A stretch of 64,000 nt of DNA, taken from contig FCNS01000008.1 of assembly GCA_900045905.1 (NCBI GenBank), positions 208,526 to 272,525 of the forward strand. The letters are read 5' to 3'. The translations under genes and the position numbers were made by a program. This document shows, piece after piece, positions 26,577 through 35,707 of the stretch. Each line of letters starts with the position of its first letter. Positions within the stretch are counted from its first letter, which is position 1. Below the pieces are notes generated by a model. It saw nothing but the letters and a program-made list of their open reading frames with translations, ran no database searches and was not told the origin of the DNA. The stretch comes from Clostridiales bacterium CHKCI001. Its GTDB lineage: Bacteria; Bacillota; Clostridia; Lachnospirales; Lachnospiraceae.

Positions 26577-28298
26577 TTAGAACAAATTATATAACTGTGT
26601 TAAAGGCAGCTTTTTTGCTGGTTCACATACAATTGTCTCTCCATCAGCCTTTACTTCATAGGTTTCTGGATCAACTGTAATTTCTGGTGTTTTATCATTA
26701 AACTTCATATCTTTCTTTCCAATATTTCGACATCCTTTCACTGGTACAATGGTTTTCTCCAATCCATAGTTTGCTTTCACATCTGCTTCCATTGCGGCCT
26801 TGGATACAAAGGTTAGACAAGATTCATATTTTGCTTTTCCATGGGCTGCAAACATTGGCTGATAAAGAACTGGCTGACAAGTCGGAATAGAGGCATTGGC
26901 ATCTCCCATCTTAGAAGCAATAATCATGCCTCCTTTAATGATAATATCTGGCTTTACACCAAAAAATGCTGGATTCCAGAGTACCAAATCTGCAAGTTTT
27001 CCTTTTTCTACAGATCCCACGTATTCTGATACTCCATGAGTAATCGCTGGATTAATTGTATATTTCGATATATAACGTTTTACACGGAAATTATCATTGT
27101 CATGTCCCTCATCTTCTGGAAGCGCACCTCTTTGATCTTTCATTTTACTTGCTGTCTGCCAAGTACGAGTAATTACTTCACCGACACGTCCCATTGCCTG
27201 AGAGTCGGAACTCATCATGCTAAATACTCCTATATCATGCAATACATCTTCTGCCGCAATGGTTTCTGGACGAATACGAGAGTCAGCAAATGCCACATCT
27301 TCTGCAATTCTCTTATCTAAGTGATGACATACCATTAACATATCCAAATGTTCATCTAACGTGTTAATCGTAAATGGCATTGTTGGATTTGTAGAAGAAG
27401 GAAGCACATTCTGTGTACCAGCTGCTCGAATAATATCTGGTGCATGTCCACCTCCTGCACCTTCCGTATGATACGTATGAATCGTACGTCCTGCAATTGC
27501 GTTTAATGTATCTTCTACACAGCCTGCTTCATTTAATGTATCAGTATGAATTGCTACCTGAACATCGTACTTATCTGCCACATTTAAGCAGTGATCAATT
27601 GCAGCTGGCGTTGATCCCCAATCTTCATGTAACTTCAATCCGATTGCTCCCGCTTTTATTTGTTCTTCCAAAGATGCTTCATCGGAACAGTTTCCTTTTC
27701 CTAAAAATCCCAAGTTTATCGGATATTCTTCCGCCGCTTTTAACATCATCTCCATATTCCAAGGACCTGGTGTACATGTTGTAGCATTTGTGCCATCTGC
27801 TGGACCAGTACCTCCACCGATCATTGTGGTTACACCACTATATAACGCACAATTCACCTGCTGAGGTGCAATAAAATGAATATGTGTATCCAGTCCTCCT
27901 GCTGTTACAATCATCCCTTCTCCTGCTAATGCCTCAGTTGCAGCTCCAACTGTCATTCCAGGAGTAACACCGTCCATAATACTTGGGTTTCCTGCTTTTC
28001 CTATCCCTGCAATTTTTCCGTTTTTAATTCCGATATCTGCTTTATAAATTCCTGTATAATCCACAATTAGACAATTGGTAATAACCAAATCTAAATCTCC
28101 ATCTGCACTTGTTGTCTTTACCGACTGTCCCATACCATCACGCAGTGTTTTGCCGCCTCCAAACTTGGCTTCGTCTCCATAGGTTGTATAGTCTTTTTCT
28201 ACTTCTATAATAAGACTAGTATCTGCTAAACGTACTTTGTCTCCTGTTGTCGGACCATACATCATCGCATATTTTTCTCCAGAAATCTTTATGCTCAT
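26577..28298 (-). CDS. ureC: Urease alpha (catalytic) subunit
   Basis: UreC hydrolyses urea to ammonia and carbamate at a dinuclear nickel centre. The 573-residue protein is intact: nickel ligands in [10 protein letters not shown], the Lys that is carbamylated in [12 protein letters not shown], His ligands in [12 protein letters not shown] and [15 protein letters not shown], and the mobile-flap His in [28 protein letters not shown] is also conserved. A GGAGG site precedes the ATG. It is the third gene of the operon. Confidence 0.98.
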   Translation of the reverse strand: MSIKISGEKYAMMYGPTTGDKVRLADTSLIIEVEKDYTTYGDEAKFGGGKTLRDGMGQSVKTTSADGDLDLVITNCLIVDYTGIYKADIGIKNGKIAGIGKAGNPSIMDGVTPGMTVGAATEALAGEGMIVTAGGLDTHIHFIAPQQVNCALYSGVTTMIGGGTGPADGTNATTCTPGPWNMEMMLKAAEEYPINLGFLGKGNCSDEASLEEQIKAGAIGLKLHEDWGSTPAAIDHCLNVADKYDVQVAIHTDTLNEAGCVEDTLNAIAGRTIHTYHTEGAGGGHAPDIIRAAGTQNVLPSSTNPTMPFTINTLDEHLDMLMVCHHLDKRIAEDVAFADSRIRPETIAAEDVLHDIGVFSMMSSDSQAMGRVGEVITRTWQTASKMKDQRGALPEDEGHDNDNFRVKRYISKYTINPAITHGVSEYVGSVEKGKLADLVLWNPAFFGVKPDIIIKGGMIIASKMGDANASIPTCQPVLYQPMFAAHGKAKYESCLTFVSKAAMEADVKANYGLEKTIVPVKGCRNIGKKDMKFNDKTPEITVDPETYEVKADGETIVCEPAKKLPLTQLYNLF

Positions 28299-28338
28299 TC
28301 TTTTACCTCCAATCTTGTTTACGAATCTTCCCTATGAA

Positions 28339-28701
28339 CTAGGAAATAAATCCTTTTAACTTTGCATTATGAATCGCCGCTGCCTTGGATGCCTCTGTAA
28401 CCTGTGCACAAGTTAAATCATTTAATCCAAAAACTCGCTTTGTTCCTCCTATTGCTGTTAATGTAACCTCTTTTTCTTCTCCTGGCTCAAAACGCACGGA
28501 TGTACCAGATGGGATATCTAAATGATATCCATATGTTTTTTCTCGATCAAAGGATAAACATTTATTTACTTCAAAGAAATGAAAATGAGATCCTACTTGA
28601 ACAGGACGATCTCCAATGTTTGCTACCATTATCGTTACAGTTGGCTTTCCCTCATTTAATATAATCTCTCTTTTTAATGGCATTACTTCTCCAATTTTCA
28701 T
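28339..28701 (-). CDS. ureB: Urease beta subunit
   Basis: This structural subunit of the urease trimer is 120 residues. Family motifs are [19 protein letters not shown] at the N-terminus, [19 protein letters not shown] and [23 protein letters not shown]. The start is at 28701, just after AGGAGGTAGC; the frame is open to 28779 but that extension overlaps ureA and has no ribosome binding site. Separate gamma and beta subunits are typical of most bacteria, unlike the fused form in Helicobacter. Confidence 0.96.
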   Translation of the reverse strand: MKIGEVMPLKREIILNEGKPTVTIMVANIGDRPVQVGSHFHFFEVNKCLSFDREKTYGYHLDIPSGTSVRFEPGEEKEVTLTAIGGTKRVFGLNDLTCAQVTEASKAAAIHNAKLKGFIS

Positions 28702-28738
28702 TATGCTACCTCCTATTAACATTCTAGTTGGACATTCG

Positions 28739-29041
28739 TTACTGAATTGGATTGTGTACTGTAACCAACTTTGTACCATCTGGAAAAGTTGCTTCTACTT
28801 GAACTTCTCCAACCATATCAGCCACACCTTCCATAACATCCTCTTTTGTAAGCATTTTTGTACCCAATTGCATTAGTTCTGTTACTTCTTTCCCATCTCT
28901 TGCCAATTCCATTAATTCGGAACTAATATAAGCAACTGCCTCTACATAGTTCAGTTTTAAGCCTCTTTCTCTTCGCTCTTTTGCCAAATTTCCTGCCATA
29001 TGGAGCATAAGCTTTTCTTGTTCCTTAGGTGTTAAGCGCAT
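28739..29041 (-). CDS. ureA: Urease gamma subunit
   Basis: This is the small structural subunit, exactly 100 residues, beginning [20 protein letters not shown] and ending VTVHNPIQ, both highly conserved. The start is at 29041 after AGGAGGAGATACT. An upstream in-frame extension to 29188 runs through the leader terminator and promoter and is not coding. It is the first gene of the urease operon. Confidence 0.97.
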   Translation of the reverse strand: MRLTPKEQEKLMLHMAGNLAKERRERGLKLNYVEAVAYISSELMELARDGKEVTELMQLGTKMLTKEDVMEGVADMVGEVQVEATFPDGTKLVTVHNPIQ

Positions 29042-29089
29042 AGTATCTCCTCCTGTTCTTTTTATTCTGTTTTTCTTTTGGATAACAAA

Positions 29090-29130
29090 AAAGCAGACAA
29101 AGAAGTGTGAGTGACTTCTTTGTCTGCTTT
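29090..29130 (-). terminator. Strong intrinsic terminator in the urease leader
   Basis: A perfect 17-bp stem (AAAGCAGACAAAGAAGT and its complement) has a 7-base loop. On the minus strand it is followed by TTTTTTGTT. It lies about 50 bases upstream of ureA and only about 30 bases downstream of the promoter at 29160-29188, the arrangement of an attenuator. Confidence 0.85.
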
Positions 29131-29159
29131 TATCCTTTAACTTGTTAAATCCGAGATGA

Positions 29160-29188
29160 ATTATATCATGAGATTTTTCATTCGTCAA
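29160..29188 (-). promoter_or_regulatory. Urease operon promoter
   Basis: On the minus strand: TTGACG, 17 bases, perfect TATAAT. The start of transcription would be near 29153, immediately ahead of the terminator hairpin. Confidence 0.8.
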
Positions 29189-29276
29189 GCAAAATTAAAA
29201 AGGACTTTACTCGCTATTTCAGCAGAATTTCACACAACCGCAATCATATATAATAACTTATGCTTTATAACTCGTA

Positions 29277-29636
29277 TTATTTTGCTTGTGTGGACTCCGT
29301 TGTTTCAACCACAGTTGTTGTCTGGCTACCATCTTCTACGGCATCTTTGATATCATCACCCATTTGGGTTAATTCTTCCGAAACATCAGTAATTACATCT
29401 CCAACAACACCATCTTGATTATCTGTTGCAGTATCTGACGTTACAGATTCTGTGTTATTTTCCTCTCTGCTCTGCTTATCTTCCATTTCACGTTCATCTG
29501 TCGTTACAGTTCCTTCTGTATCGTTCGTCTGGTTCCCACTTGTTCCCATATTTTCATTTTTTTCATTGCCACATCCAGTCAATACTGACATTGCTAACAT
29601 AGCTAATACAAACATCATACAAAATTTCTTTTTCAT
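29277..29636 (-). CDS. Small Thr/Ser/Glu-rich lipoprotein
   Basis: This 119-residue lipoprotein has the lipobox LTGC (Cys22). After it the sequence is low-complexity, rich in Asn, Thr, Glu and Asp, with a possible short amphipathic helix near DVITDVSEELTQMGDDIKDAVEDG. Start 29636 (MKKKFCMM) has an AAGGA site; upstream Met at 29702 lacks one and would put the terminator inside the gene. It is separated from the DUF4340 gene by a strong terminator. The function is unknown. Confidence 0.75.
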   Translation of the reverse strand: MKKKFCMMFVLAMLAMSVLTGCGNEKNENMGTSGNQTNDTEGTVTTDEREMEDKQSREENNTESVTSDTATDNQDGVVGDVITDVSEELTQMGDDIKDAVEDGSQTTTVVETTESTQAK

Positions 29637-29707
29637 TTCACAACTATCCTTTCTTTCTTTTTTATCGAGCTTAGTATGTGTGAAATAAAAAAATTTATTC
29701 ATAAAAA

Positions 29708-29753
29708 CTAGTCTGTTCTAAAATAATTGAATAACTATTTTAAAACAGACTAG
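29708..29753 (-). terminator. Terminator of the GldA/F/G-DUF4340 operon
   Basis: The stem CTAGTCTGTT-TAAAATA paired with TATTTTA-AACAGACTAG (one mismatch) is followed on the minus strand by TTTTTAT, 20 bases after the DUF4340 stop. Confidence 0.85.
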
Positions 29754-29771
29754 CCTTATTTTTTTATAATT

Positions 29772-30953
29772 TTAATTTTCTGCTACTGATTCCGTTACTG
29801 CATCAGAAGACTCTGATTGTGTAGAAGCTGATTCAGAGGTTGATTCAGTCTCTTCTGCTGGTTCTCCTACTTGCTGTAAATCACTTATAATACTGTCAAT
29901 GCTAAACGCAGCAATCCTATCTACTTGTGTTGATTCATCCACTCGAATACAGTAATAAGATGTCTCTTGTGGAGATAAGTTTCCAATATGCAGCGTAAAT
30001 GTCTTCTGCTCTTGTGTTTCTGAGGTTGCATCATTATAAGTAATAATAATATCTTTACTATTTGCCTCATCTAATCCATAAGAAGCAAATTGTTCTGGAC
30101 TTACATTATAAGCCTCACAAGAATTAATACTTAACTGCGAAATACTGGAAATTGCATCCGTTATTTTGCTACTGTCACTTAAATCTACTGTTGTACCATT
30201 TCTTGTTTCTGTCCATACTGTTTCCATCTCAGGCTCTGAAGTTGTTTCCTCAGAAGTGGATGTTGATTCTACCTCAGAAGAATCAGTCTCTTGCTGAGTT
30301 TCTTCTGTTTCTTTTACCCGTTCTTCTTTTTTATAAACAACGGACTCAGTTGCTGTCTTATATTCAATCTGTGTAATATCTGATTCGGTCAGATATGGAA
30401 TTGTATCTAACTGCAACAAATCATTTAATGTAACATCCAAACTATTTACAAGTGCAGTTCCTATTGTATATACGTTGTCATCACCTGCAATACTTGCATA
30501 GTAGTCCCCAGAATATTCATTCATACTTCCAATATTTAGAACTTTTTGATTACCCGCAGCATCCGTAATCGTTACTGTTTTGGATGGCTCTGTTAATCCA
30601 TAGTTCGAAAGATCTTCTTTTTCTTCCAGCTTTCTTGTAGCTTCCAATGGATTTAAATTGTTTAAAATTAAATTTATCTTAGATGTATTCAATGGAAATG
30701 CCTCATCTCCATCATAATGCCATACATCATCATGTGCATGGAATGATAATTGTCCATCCGTTGTATTAAAAGAAAGAGCCACAATTTCATCCATCTGATT
30801 TAATACAATTTTATTTGACTCTTCTTCTGCTTCGGAAGCTTCTTGCTGTTTCTGATCTTGTGTTTCTTTATACTTTACAATTCCAACATAACCAGCACAA
30901 AGTACTACCAGTAATACAACGAGAATCATTAATGTTGTGTTCTTTTTTTTCAT
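29772..30953 (-). CDS. DUF4340 domain-containing membrane-anchored protein
   Basis: This 393-residue protein has an N-terminal membrane anchor (residues 6-25, TLMILVVLLVVLCAGYVGIV). Two DUF4340-type beta-rich repeats follow, one around residues 70-165 (NNLNPLEATRKLEEKEDLSNYGLTEPSKTVTI) and one around 265-350 (VSPEQFASYGLDEANSKDIIITY). Both contain the family hallmark L-x-x-Y/Y-G-L-x-E. A Ser/Thr/Glu-rich linker lies between, and another forms the C-terminus. It closes the operon with the Gldg-family subunit, as in many Clostridia. It probably works outside the membrane with the ABC complex; substrate unknown. Confidence 0.88.
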   Translation of the reverse strand: MKKKNTTLMILVVLLVVLCAGYVGIVKYKETQDQKQQEASEAEEESNKIVLNQMDEIVALSFNTTDGQLSFHAHDDVWHYDGDEAFPLNTSKINLILNNLNPLEATRKLEEKEDLSNYGLTEPSKTVTITDAAGNQKVLNIGSMNEYSGDYYASIAGDDNVYTIGTALVNSLDVTLNDLLQLDTIPYLTESDITQIEYKTATESVVYKKEERVKETEETQQETDSSEVESTSTSEETTSEPEMETVWTETRNGTTVDLSDSSKITDAISSISQLSINSCEAYNVSPEQFASYGLDEANSKDIIITYNDATSETQEQKTFTLHIGNLSPQETSYYCIRVDESTQVDRIAAFSIDSIISDLQQVGEPAEETESTSESASTQSESSDAVTESVAEN

Positions 30954-30967
30954 CGTGTATTCCCTCC

Positions 30968-32377
30968 TTATGCTTTTCTACGTTTGAGCCATACAACAAA
31001 GCCTCCAACCAATGCAGTCAATGGAATAATTCCAATGAATAATAGACTCCATCCTCCAATGGATACAAACGTGTTATATGGAACTTCTAGACTCTTAGCT
31101 GGAATTGAAATATTGCTCGTATCATCAAAGTACCATGTCAGCATATTTGTAAATTCATCCAGATTATCTAAGTTTCTAAAACTAGATGTAATACTTTCAT
31201 GAATTAATGTACTTGCTGTTAACACAATTAACTTTCCACTTGTATTTTCATCAATTGTTTTTGTTACAGTTGCTCCAAGTAAGTACGTACCATTGCTACC
31301 CTCTTTTTTATCTTGTGTTTCTGGATCTAAAACAAAACCCTGTTCTGAGGTTGTCATAAATGGTTCAATGGTTAAATCACTTGCTGGCTGTTCTACCTGA
31401 GTCATTCCTCCCACTGCGGATACAAACAGCATTGCATCGGAAGAAACATTTACAGCAGAAGATGTTAATATAGGGAAGAAATTATATGGACTTCCCATTC
31501 CCTGATAATAGCGTTCCTCATCTCCTACATAGGTATTTGTCAACTGTAATCCATATTCTCGAATCAAAGAAGTCAAATTCTGCAATGGTTCACTTGTAAC
31601 AGTAGGTAAAATCATCAGATTTCTTCCAGAATTTACATATTCTGTTAAAGCTGTTTTCTCATCATCGGATAAATCCTTTGTTGGAGCATAAAGAATTAAT
31701 AAATTACAATCCTCTGGAATTGGTCCATCCGTTAAAATATTCCAAGATGCTGTTTCCAGATTTGCCTTATCAACCAAATCTTGTACAGCAGTAGAGAATG
31801 TAGATTCGTCATGTCCACTCAATAAGTATACTTTCTTTAAATTGTCACTTGTGACATAGTCTATTGCACTCGTCAGTTGACCTTCGCCATCAAATTCTTG
31901 CTCTGTGGCAGTACCAGTCTGATAATAAGAATACTGGTCATACACAATAATATCTCCAAAGCCAATTGTTTTTGTACGTCCTGTCTCTGCACACTCTACA
32001 ACAAGGCTGTATTCACTTACGTCATACTCATTTAATACCGATGGATGTAAAACTGGGTCAATATATTCTACTGTAATATGACTGGAAGAGTCTGCATAAT
32101 TTTGGAGAAATGTTTCAATTCGCGAATCCACACTTCCATTTTCTGCAATCACTTTTACTGTTACATCTTTCTGCATATTAGAAAGCATCTCTTTTGTTGT
32201 GTCACCAATGCTATAAATTAAAGTATCACTCATGTCCAGATTCGTCATGCTTCCTGGAAGCTGACGAACAAGCATATTTACTACCACTACAATAGCAATG
32301 ACAACGACAATTAACAAGGCACTATAATTTCCATTTTTAAACTGTGAATTTGAAAATAATTTCTTTATTTTGTTCAT
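30968..32377 (-). CDS. Gldg family (ABC transporter auxiliary) membrane protein
   Basis: This 469-residue protein has one N-terminal membrane helix (about 19-38), a large outside domain of the GldG/ABC-auxiliary type, and a C-terminal helix (GGWSLLFIGIIPLTALVGGFVVWLKRRKA). The start NYSALLIVVVIAIVVVVNMLVRQLPGS and LYSIGDTTKEMLSNMQKDVTVKVIAENG are typical. It lies between the permease and DUF4340 genes, each gap 12-14 bases. In Bacteroidota GldAFG supports gliding; in Firmicutes the cargo is unknown. Confidence 0.9.
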   Translation of the reverse strand: MNKIKKLFSNSQFKNGNYSALLIVVVIAIVVVVNMLVRQLPGSMTNLDMSDTLIYSIGDTTKEMLSNMQKDVTVKVIAENGSVDSRIETFLQNYADSSSHITVEYIDPVLHPSVLNEYDVSEYSLVVECAETGRTKTIGFGDIIVYDQYSYYQTGTATEQEFDGEGQLTSAIDYVTSDNLKKVYLLSGHDESTFSTAVQDLVDKANLETASWNILTDGPIPEDCNLLILYAPTKDLSDDEKTALTEYVNSGRNLMILPTVTSEPLQNLTSLIREYGLQLTNTYVGDEERYYQGMGSPYNFFPILTSSAVNVSSDAMLFVSAVGGMTQVEQPASDLTIEPFMTTSEQGFVLDPETQDKKEGSNGTYLLGATVTKTIDENTSGKLIVLTASTLIHESITSSFRNLDNLDEFTNMLTWYFDDTSNISIPAKSLEVPYNTFVSIGGWSLLFIGIIPLTALVGGFVVWLKRRKA

Positions 32378-32389
32378 TGCTCTGTCCTC

Positions 32390-33256
32390 CTAGCTCCATC
32401 TGCGTTTCTGAATCATTTGTGATGACAGGAAAAGGAATACAAATGAAATAGAAATATAATAAATCAATCCTGTTACATCAAATACCTGGTCATTAATAAA
32501 TGCCTCTATTACTGCATTAATGGAAATAGCAGAAAGAAGATTTGGCAAAGCACTTTCAAACATACTATTATTAAACACATATAATAGAACTAATACGATT
32601 GCTCCAATTATCCCAATTCCCGCAGATACCATCCAGTTTTTTGTCATTCCATAATAAATAAGACAAATAATGGCTAAAACCCCCAAAAATCCAACAAAGG
32701 AAAATAACGCAGTTGTGCCAAGCATACCTACAATTCCGTCTAATAAGTAAAAGAATAATAAAACCCCAAAGGTACCTACTGCTGCAATAATCTGACTTTC
32801 TGTTAAAGACGAAATAAACATACCAATTGAAATATAAGCACAACCCATCAGGAAAAACGCTAATAAAGAAGCATAATCTGCCTTTAAATAAGCAGTACCG
32901 CCTGTTTTAATAACAAGTGGACAAAGGCAAAAAATAAGAACTGGAATTGCCATAATTGTAATCATAGCGAAATATTTTCCCATTACAATTTTTCCAACAG
33001 AAACTGGGGATGTTAATAATAACTGATCTGTTTTTGACTTTCTTTCATCTGCCAGCGAACGCATTGTCAATACTGGAACAATCAAAAGGAAAATAAATAA
33101 TAATCCTCCCAGTACATAGGAGAAGTATGGATAGCCAATCCTTAAGTTATAGACAACAAAATAAACCCCTGCAATTGCAGTTAAGGCAGCAATAAACAGT
33201 GGACCAATCATCGATGTCATATATGCTTTTAACTCTCTTTTATAAATCGCTGTCAT
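32390..33256 (-). CDS. ABC-2 type permease (GldF-like)
   Basis: This 288-residue, six-helix permease starts MTAIYKRELKAYMTSMIGPLFIAALTAIAG and contains the conserved MRSLADERKSKTDQLLLTSPVSVGKIVMGKYFA coupling segment of GldF-type subunits. The start at 33256 is preferred because AGGAGG lies eight bases upstream; it overlaps the ATPase gene by 17 bases. The longer frame to 33301 has no site. Confidence 0.9.
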   Translation of the reverse strand: MTAIYKRELKAYMTSMIGPLFIAALTAIAGVYFVVYNLRIGYPYFSYVLGGLLFIFLLIVPVLTMRSLADERKSKTDQLLLTSPVSVGKIVMGKYFAMITIMAIPVLIFCLCPLVIKTGGTAYLKADYASLLAFFLMGCAYISIGMFISSLTESQIIAAVGTFGVLLFFYLLDGIVGMLGTTALFSFVGFLGVLAIICLIYYGMTKNWMVSAGIGIIGAIVLVLLYVFNNSMFESALPNLLSAISINAVIEAFINDQVFDVTGLIYYISISFVFLFLSSQMIQKRRWS

Positions 33257-34328
33257 TGTTCTCATCCTCCTGTTCTTCTGGATCTGGAGACGAATCACCA
33301 TTTACCAAAATTTCTGCTTCTTTTTCTATATTTTTTCTGAAAAGGCCAATACGATGAGATTTCTTTTCTTGTTTCTCTTCTTCTGCTCCCGTTAACTCCA
33401 TAAATACTTCTTCCAACGAAGCCTTCTTTAACTGCATCATAATAATTGGACTCTTATTTTCAGCAAACAAGTAGAACAAATCTTCTCTTATATCATAATC
33501 TGGATTTTCTTCTCCAAGACATATTGTAACTGCCGTTGTTCCTTCTTCTTCTCCTTTTTGGATTTCTTGACTTACAATATTATTTGTTTTATAGACTTTC
33601 AAAATCTCTCTTACTTTTGTTGGATTCGCCTTTACGAGCAATTCTAATGTATGTCCGCCTTTCATCATCTGCATTAGATTTTCTGGTGTATCACTCGCTA
33701 CCAGTTTTCCATGAGAAATAATCATAATATGATCACAAATTGCACTGACTTCTGACAGAATATGAGAACTTAATATAACCGTATGTTTCTTTCCCAGTTC
33801 CTTAATTAGATCTCGAATTTCAATAATTTGAATTGGATCTAACCCAACAGTAGGTTCATCCAAAATAATAATATCTGGCATCCCAAGTACCGCTTGAGCC
33901 AGTCCAACCCTTTGCTTATAACCTTTTGATAAGTTTCTGATTAACCGAGTTTTTACATCATCAAGACGAGTTAGACTCATTGCTTCTTCTACCGCATTTT
34001 TCCGCTCAGAAGCTTTTATCTTTTTTAATTCTGCGGCAAAATTTAAGTATTCCAACACTGTCATATCCACATAGAGTGGAGGAATTTCTGGCAAATATCC
34101 GATTGAACGCTTTGCCAGTTCTGGTTCAGTCAAAATATTATGTCCATCAATAAATACTTCTCCCTGTGTTGCCCCAATATACCCGGTCATGATATTCATT
34201 GTGGTAGATTTTCCTGCCCCATTTGGGCCAAGAAATCCGTAAATTTGACCGTCCTCTACTGTGAAGCTCAAATGGTCTACTGCAATATGATTTCCATATT
34301 TTTTGACCAGATTTTTTACTTCAATCAT
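33240..34328 (-). CDS. ABC transporter ATP-binding protein (GldA-like)
   Basis: The 362-residue ATPase has Walker A GFLGPNGAGKST, signature LSKGYKQRVGLAQAVLG, Walker B IIILDEPTVGLDP and the switch His in LSSHILSEV. Residues 235-310 form the usual C-terminal regulatory region; the last 50 residues are an acidic, polar tail (SSPDPEEQEDENNDSD). It leads the leftward operon ATPase-permease-Gldg-DUF4340, with an AGGAGG site. Confidence 0.93.
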   Translation of the reverse strand: MIEVKNLVKKYGNHIAVDHLSFTVEDGQIYGFLGPNGAGKSTTMNIMTGYIGATQGEVFIDGHNILTEPELAKRSIGYLPEIPPLYVDMTVLEYLNFAAELKKIKASERKNAVEEAMSLTRLDDVKTRLIRNLSKGYKQRVGLAQAVLGMPDIIILDEPTVGLDPIQIIEIRDLIKELGKKHTVILSSHILSEVSAICDHIMIISHGKLVASDTPENLMQMMKGGHTLELLVKANPTKVREILKVYKTNNIVSQEIQKGEEEGTTAVTICLGEENPDYDIREDLFYLFAENKSPIIMMQLKKASLEEVFMELTGAEEEKQEKKSHRIGLFRKNIEKEAEILVNGDSSPDPEEQEDENNDSDL

Positions 34329-34524
34329 TGTACTTTCCTCCTAAAATATTTTGTTTCATTCTTTCACATTTTAATCGGGAATTGTGAACGTTATGCTATG
34401 AATTTGTGTGTATTTTATGTTTATTTTGTGAATTTCTGATCACAATTTTATTTATTTCATCTTTATTTATTATTAAAATCGGTTCTACTTCTAACTTTTC
34501 TATGATAGAGTAATAAATAAAGAC

Positions 34525-34553
34525 TTGACGAATCCTTATTTTACTACTAGAAT
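34525..34553 (+). promoter_or_regulatory. serC operon promoter
   Basis: TTGACG, 17 bases, TAGAAT; about 70 bases before the serC start. The 294-base divergent spacer otherwise holds only AT-rich sequence. Confidence 0.6.
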
Positions 34554-34622
34554 GGGTTTATTGATGCCTTTTCTTTCAGTAAGAAAGAGGATCAAATTAG
34601 ATTTTTAGGAGGGTGATTTGGA

Positions 34623-35705
34623 ATGAGTAGAGTATATAATTTTTCCGCTGGACCTGCAGTGCTCCCAGAGGAAGTGTTAAAAGAGGCTGCTGATGAAATG
34701 TTAGATTATCAGGGCAGCGGTATGTCCGTTATGGAAATGAGTCATCGTTCCAAAGTATATGACAAGATTATTAAAGATGCAGAAGCTGATTTGAGAGAAT
34801 TAATGAATATTCCTGATAATTACAAAGTATTGTTTTTACAGGGTGGTGCTTCTCAACAATTTGCTATGATTCCAATGAATTTAATGAAAAATGGAGTTGC
34901 TGATTATATTGTAACTGGACAGTGGGCAAAAAAAGCATATCAGGAAGCTCAAAAATATGGCAAAGTGAACTGTATTGCATCTAGCGCAGACAAAACATTC
35001 TCTTACATTCCAGATTGCAGTGACCTGCCTGTAAGTGAAGACGCTGATTATGTATATATTTGTGAAAATAATACAATTTACGGAACCAAATTTAAAGAAC
35101 TTCCAAATACAAAAGGTAAAACTTTAGTAGCTGATGTTTCTTCCTGTTTCTTATCTGAACCAGTTGATGTAACGAAGTATGGTGTCATTTATGGTGGTGT
35201 TCAAAAAAATATTGGACCTGCAGGTGTTGTAATTGTAATTATCCGCGAAGATTTAATTACAGAAGATGTGCTTCCAGGTACACCAACTATGCTTACATAT
35301 AAAACACATGCAGATGCAGATTCTTTATATAATACACCGCCTTGTTATGGTATTTATATCTGCGGTAAAGTATTCAAATGGCTGAAAAAGCGTGGCGGTC
35401 TTGCTGCAATGAAGGAATATAATGAAAAGAAAGCTGCAATCCTTTATAATTATCTCGATCAAAGTAAGATGTTCCATGGTACAGTAGAACCAGCATCTCG
35501 TTCTCTAATGAATGTACCTTTTGTAACGGGTGACAAAGATTTGGATGCTAAATTCGTAAAAGAAGCTGAAGCAGCTGGACTTGTAAATTTAAAGGGTCAT
35601 CGCACTGTTGGCGGTATGCGTGCAAGTATTTATAATGCAATGCCAATTGAAGGGGTAGAAGCTCTCGTTGCATTTATGAAGAAATTTGAAGAGGAGAATC
35701 TGTAA
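34623..35705 (+). CDS. serC: Phosphoserine aminotransferase
   Basis: A PLP enzyme converting 3-phosphohydroxypyruvate to phosphoserine. The 360-residue protein begins RVYNFSAGPAVLPEEVL, has the GGASQQFAMIPMN phosphate-binding loop and the PLP Lys in YGGVQKNIGPAG, and ends with GHRTVGGMRASIYNAMP, all characteristic. A GGAGGGTGATTTGG site precedes the ATG. It leads a four-gene operon with serA two bases downstream. Confidence 0.97.
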   Translation: MSRVYNFSAGPAVLPEEVLKEAADEMLDYQGSGMSVMEMSHRSKVYDKIIKDAEADLRELMNIPDNYKVLFLQGGASQQFAMIPMNLMKNGVADYIVTGQWAKKAYQEAQKYGKVNCIASSADKTFSYIPDCSDLPVSEDADYVYICENNTIYGTKFKELPNTKGKTLVADVSSCFLSEPVDVTKYGVIYGGVQKNIGPAGVVIVIIREDLITEDVLPGTPTMLTYKTHADADSLYNTPPCYGIYICGKVFKWLKKRGGLAAMKEYNEKKAAILYNYLDQSKMFHGTVEPASRSLMNVPFVTGDKDLDAKFVKEAEAAGLVNLKGHRTVGGMRASIYNAMPIEGVEALVAFMKKFEEENL

Positions 35706-35707
35706 TT

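Noticed and set aside
29131..29160. ANTAR-type double hairpin in the urease leader
   Set aside because: A hexaloop of the right pattern (AAAGAA) can be drawn at the terminator base, but its stem is only three pairs and no matching first hairpin was found.
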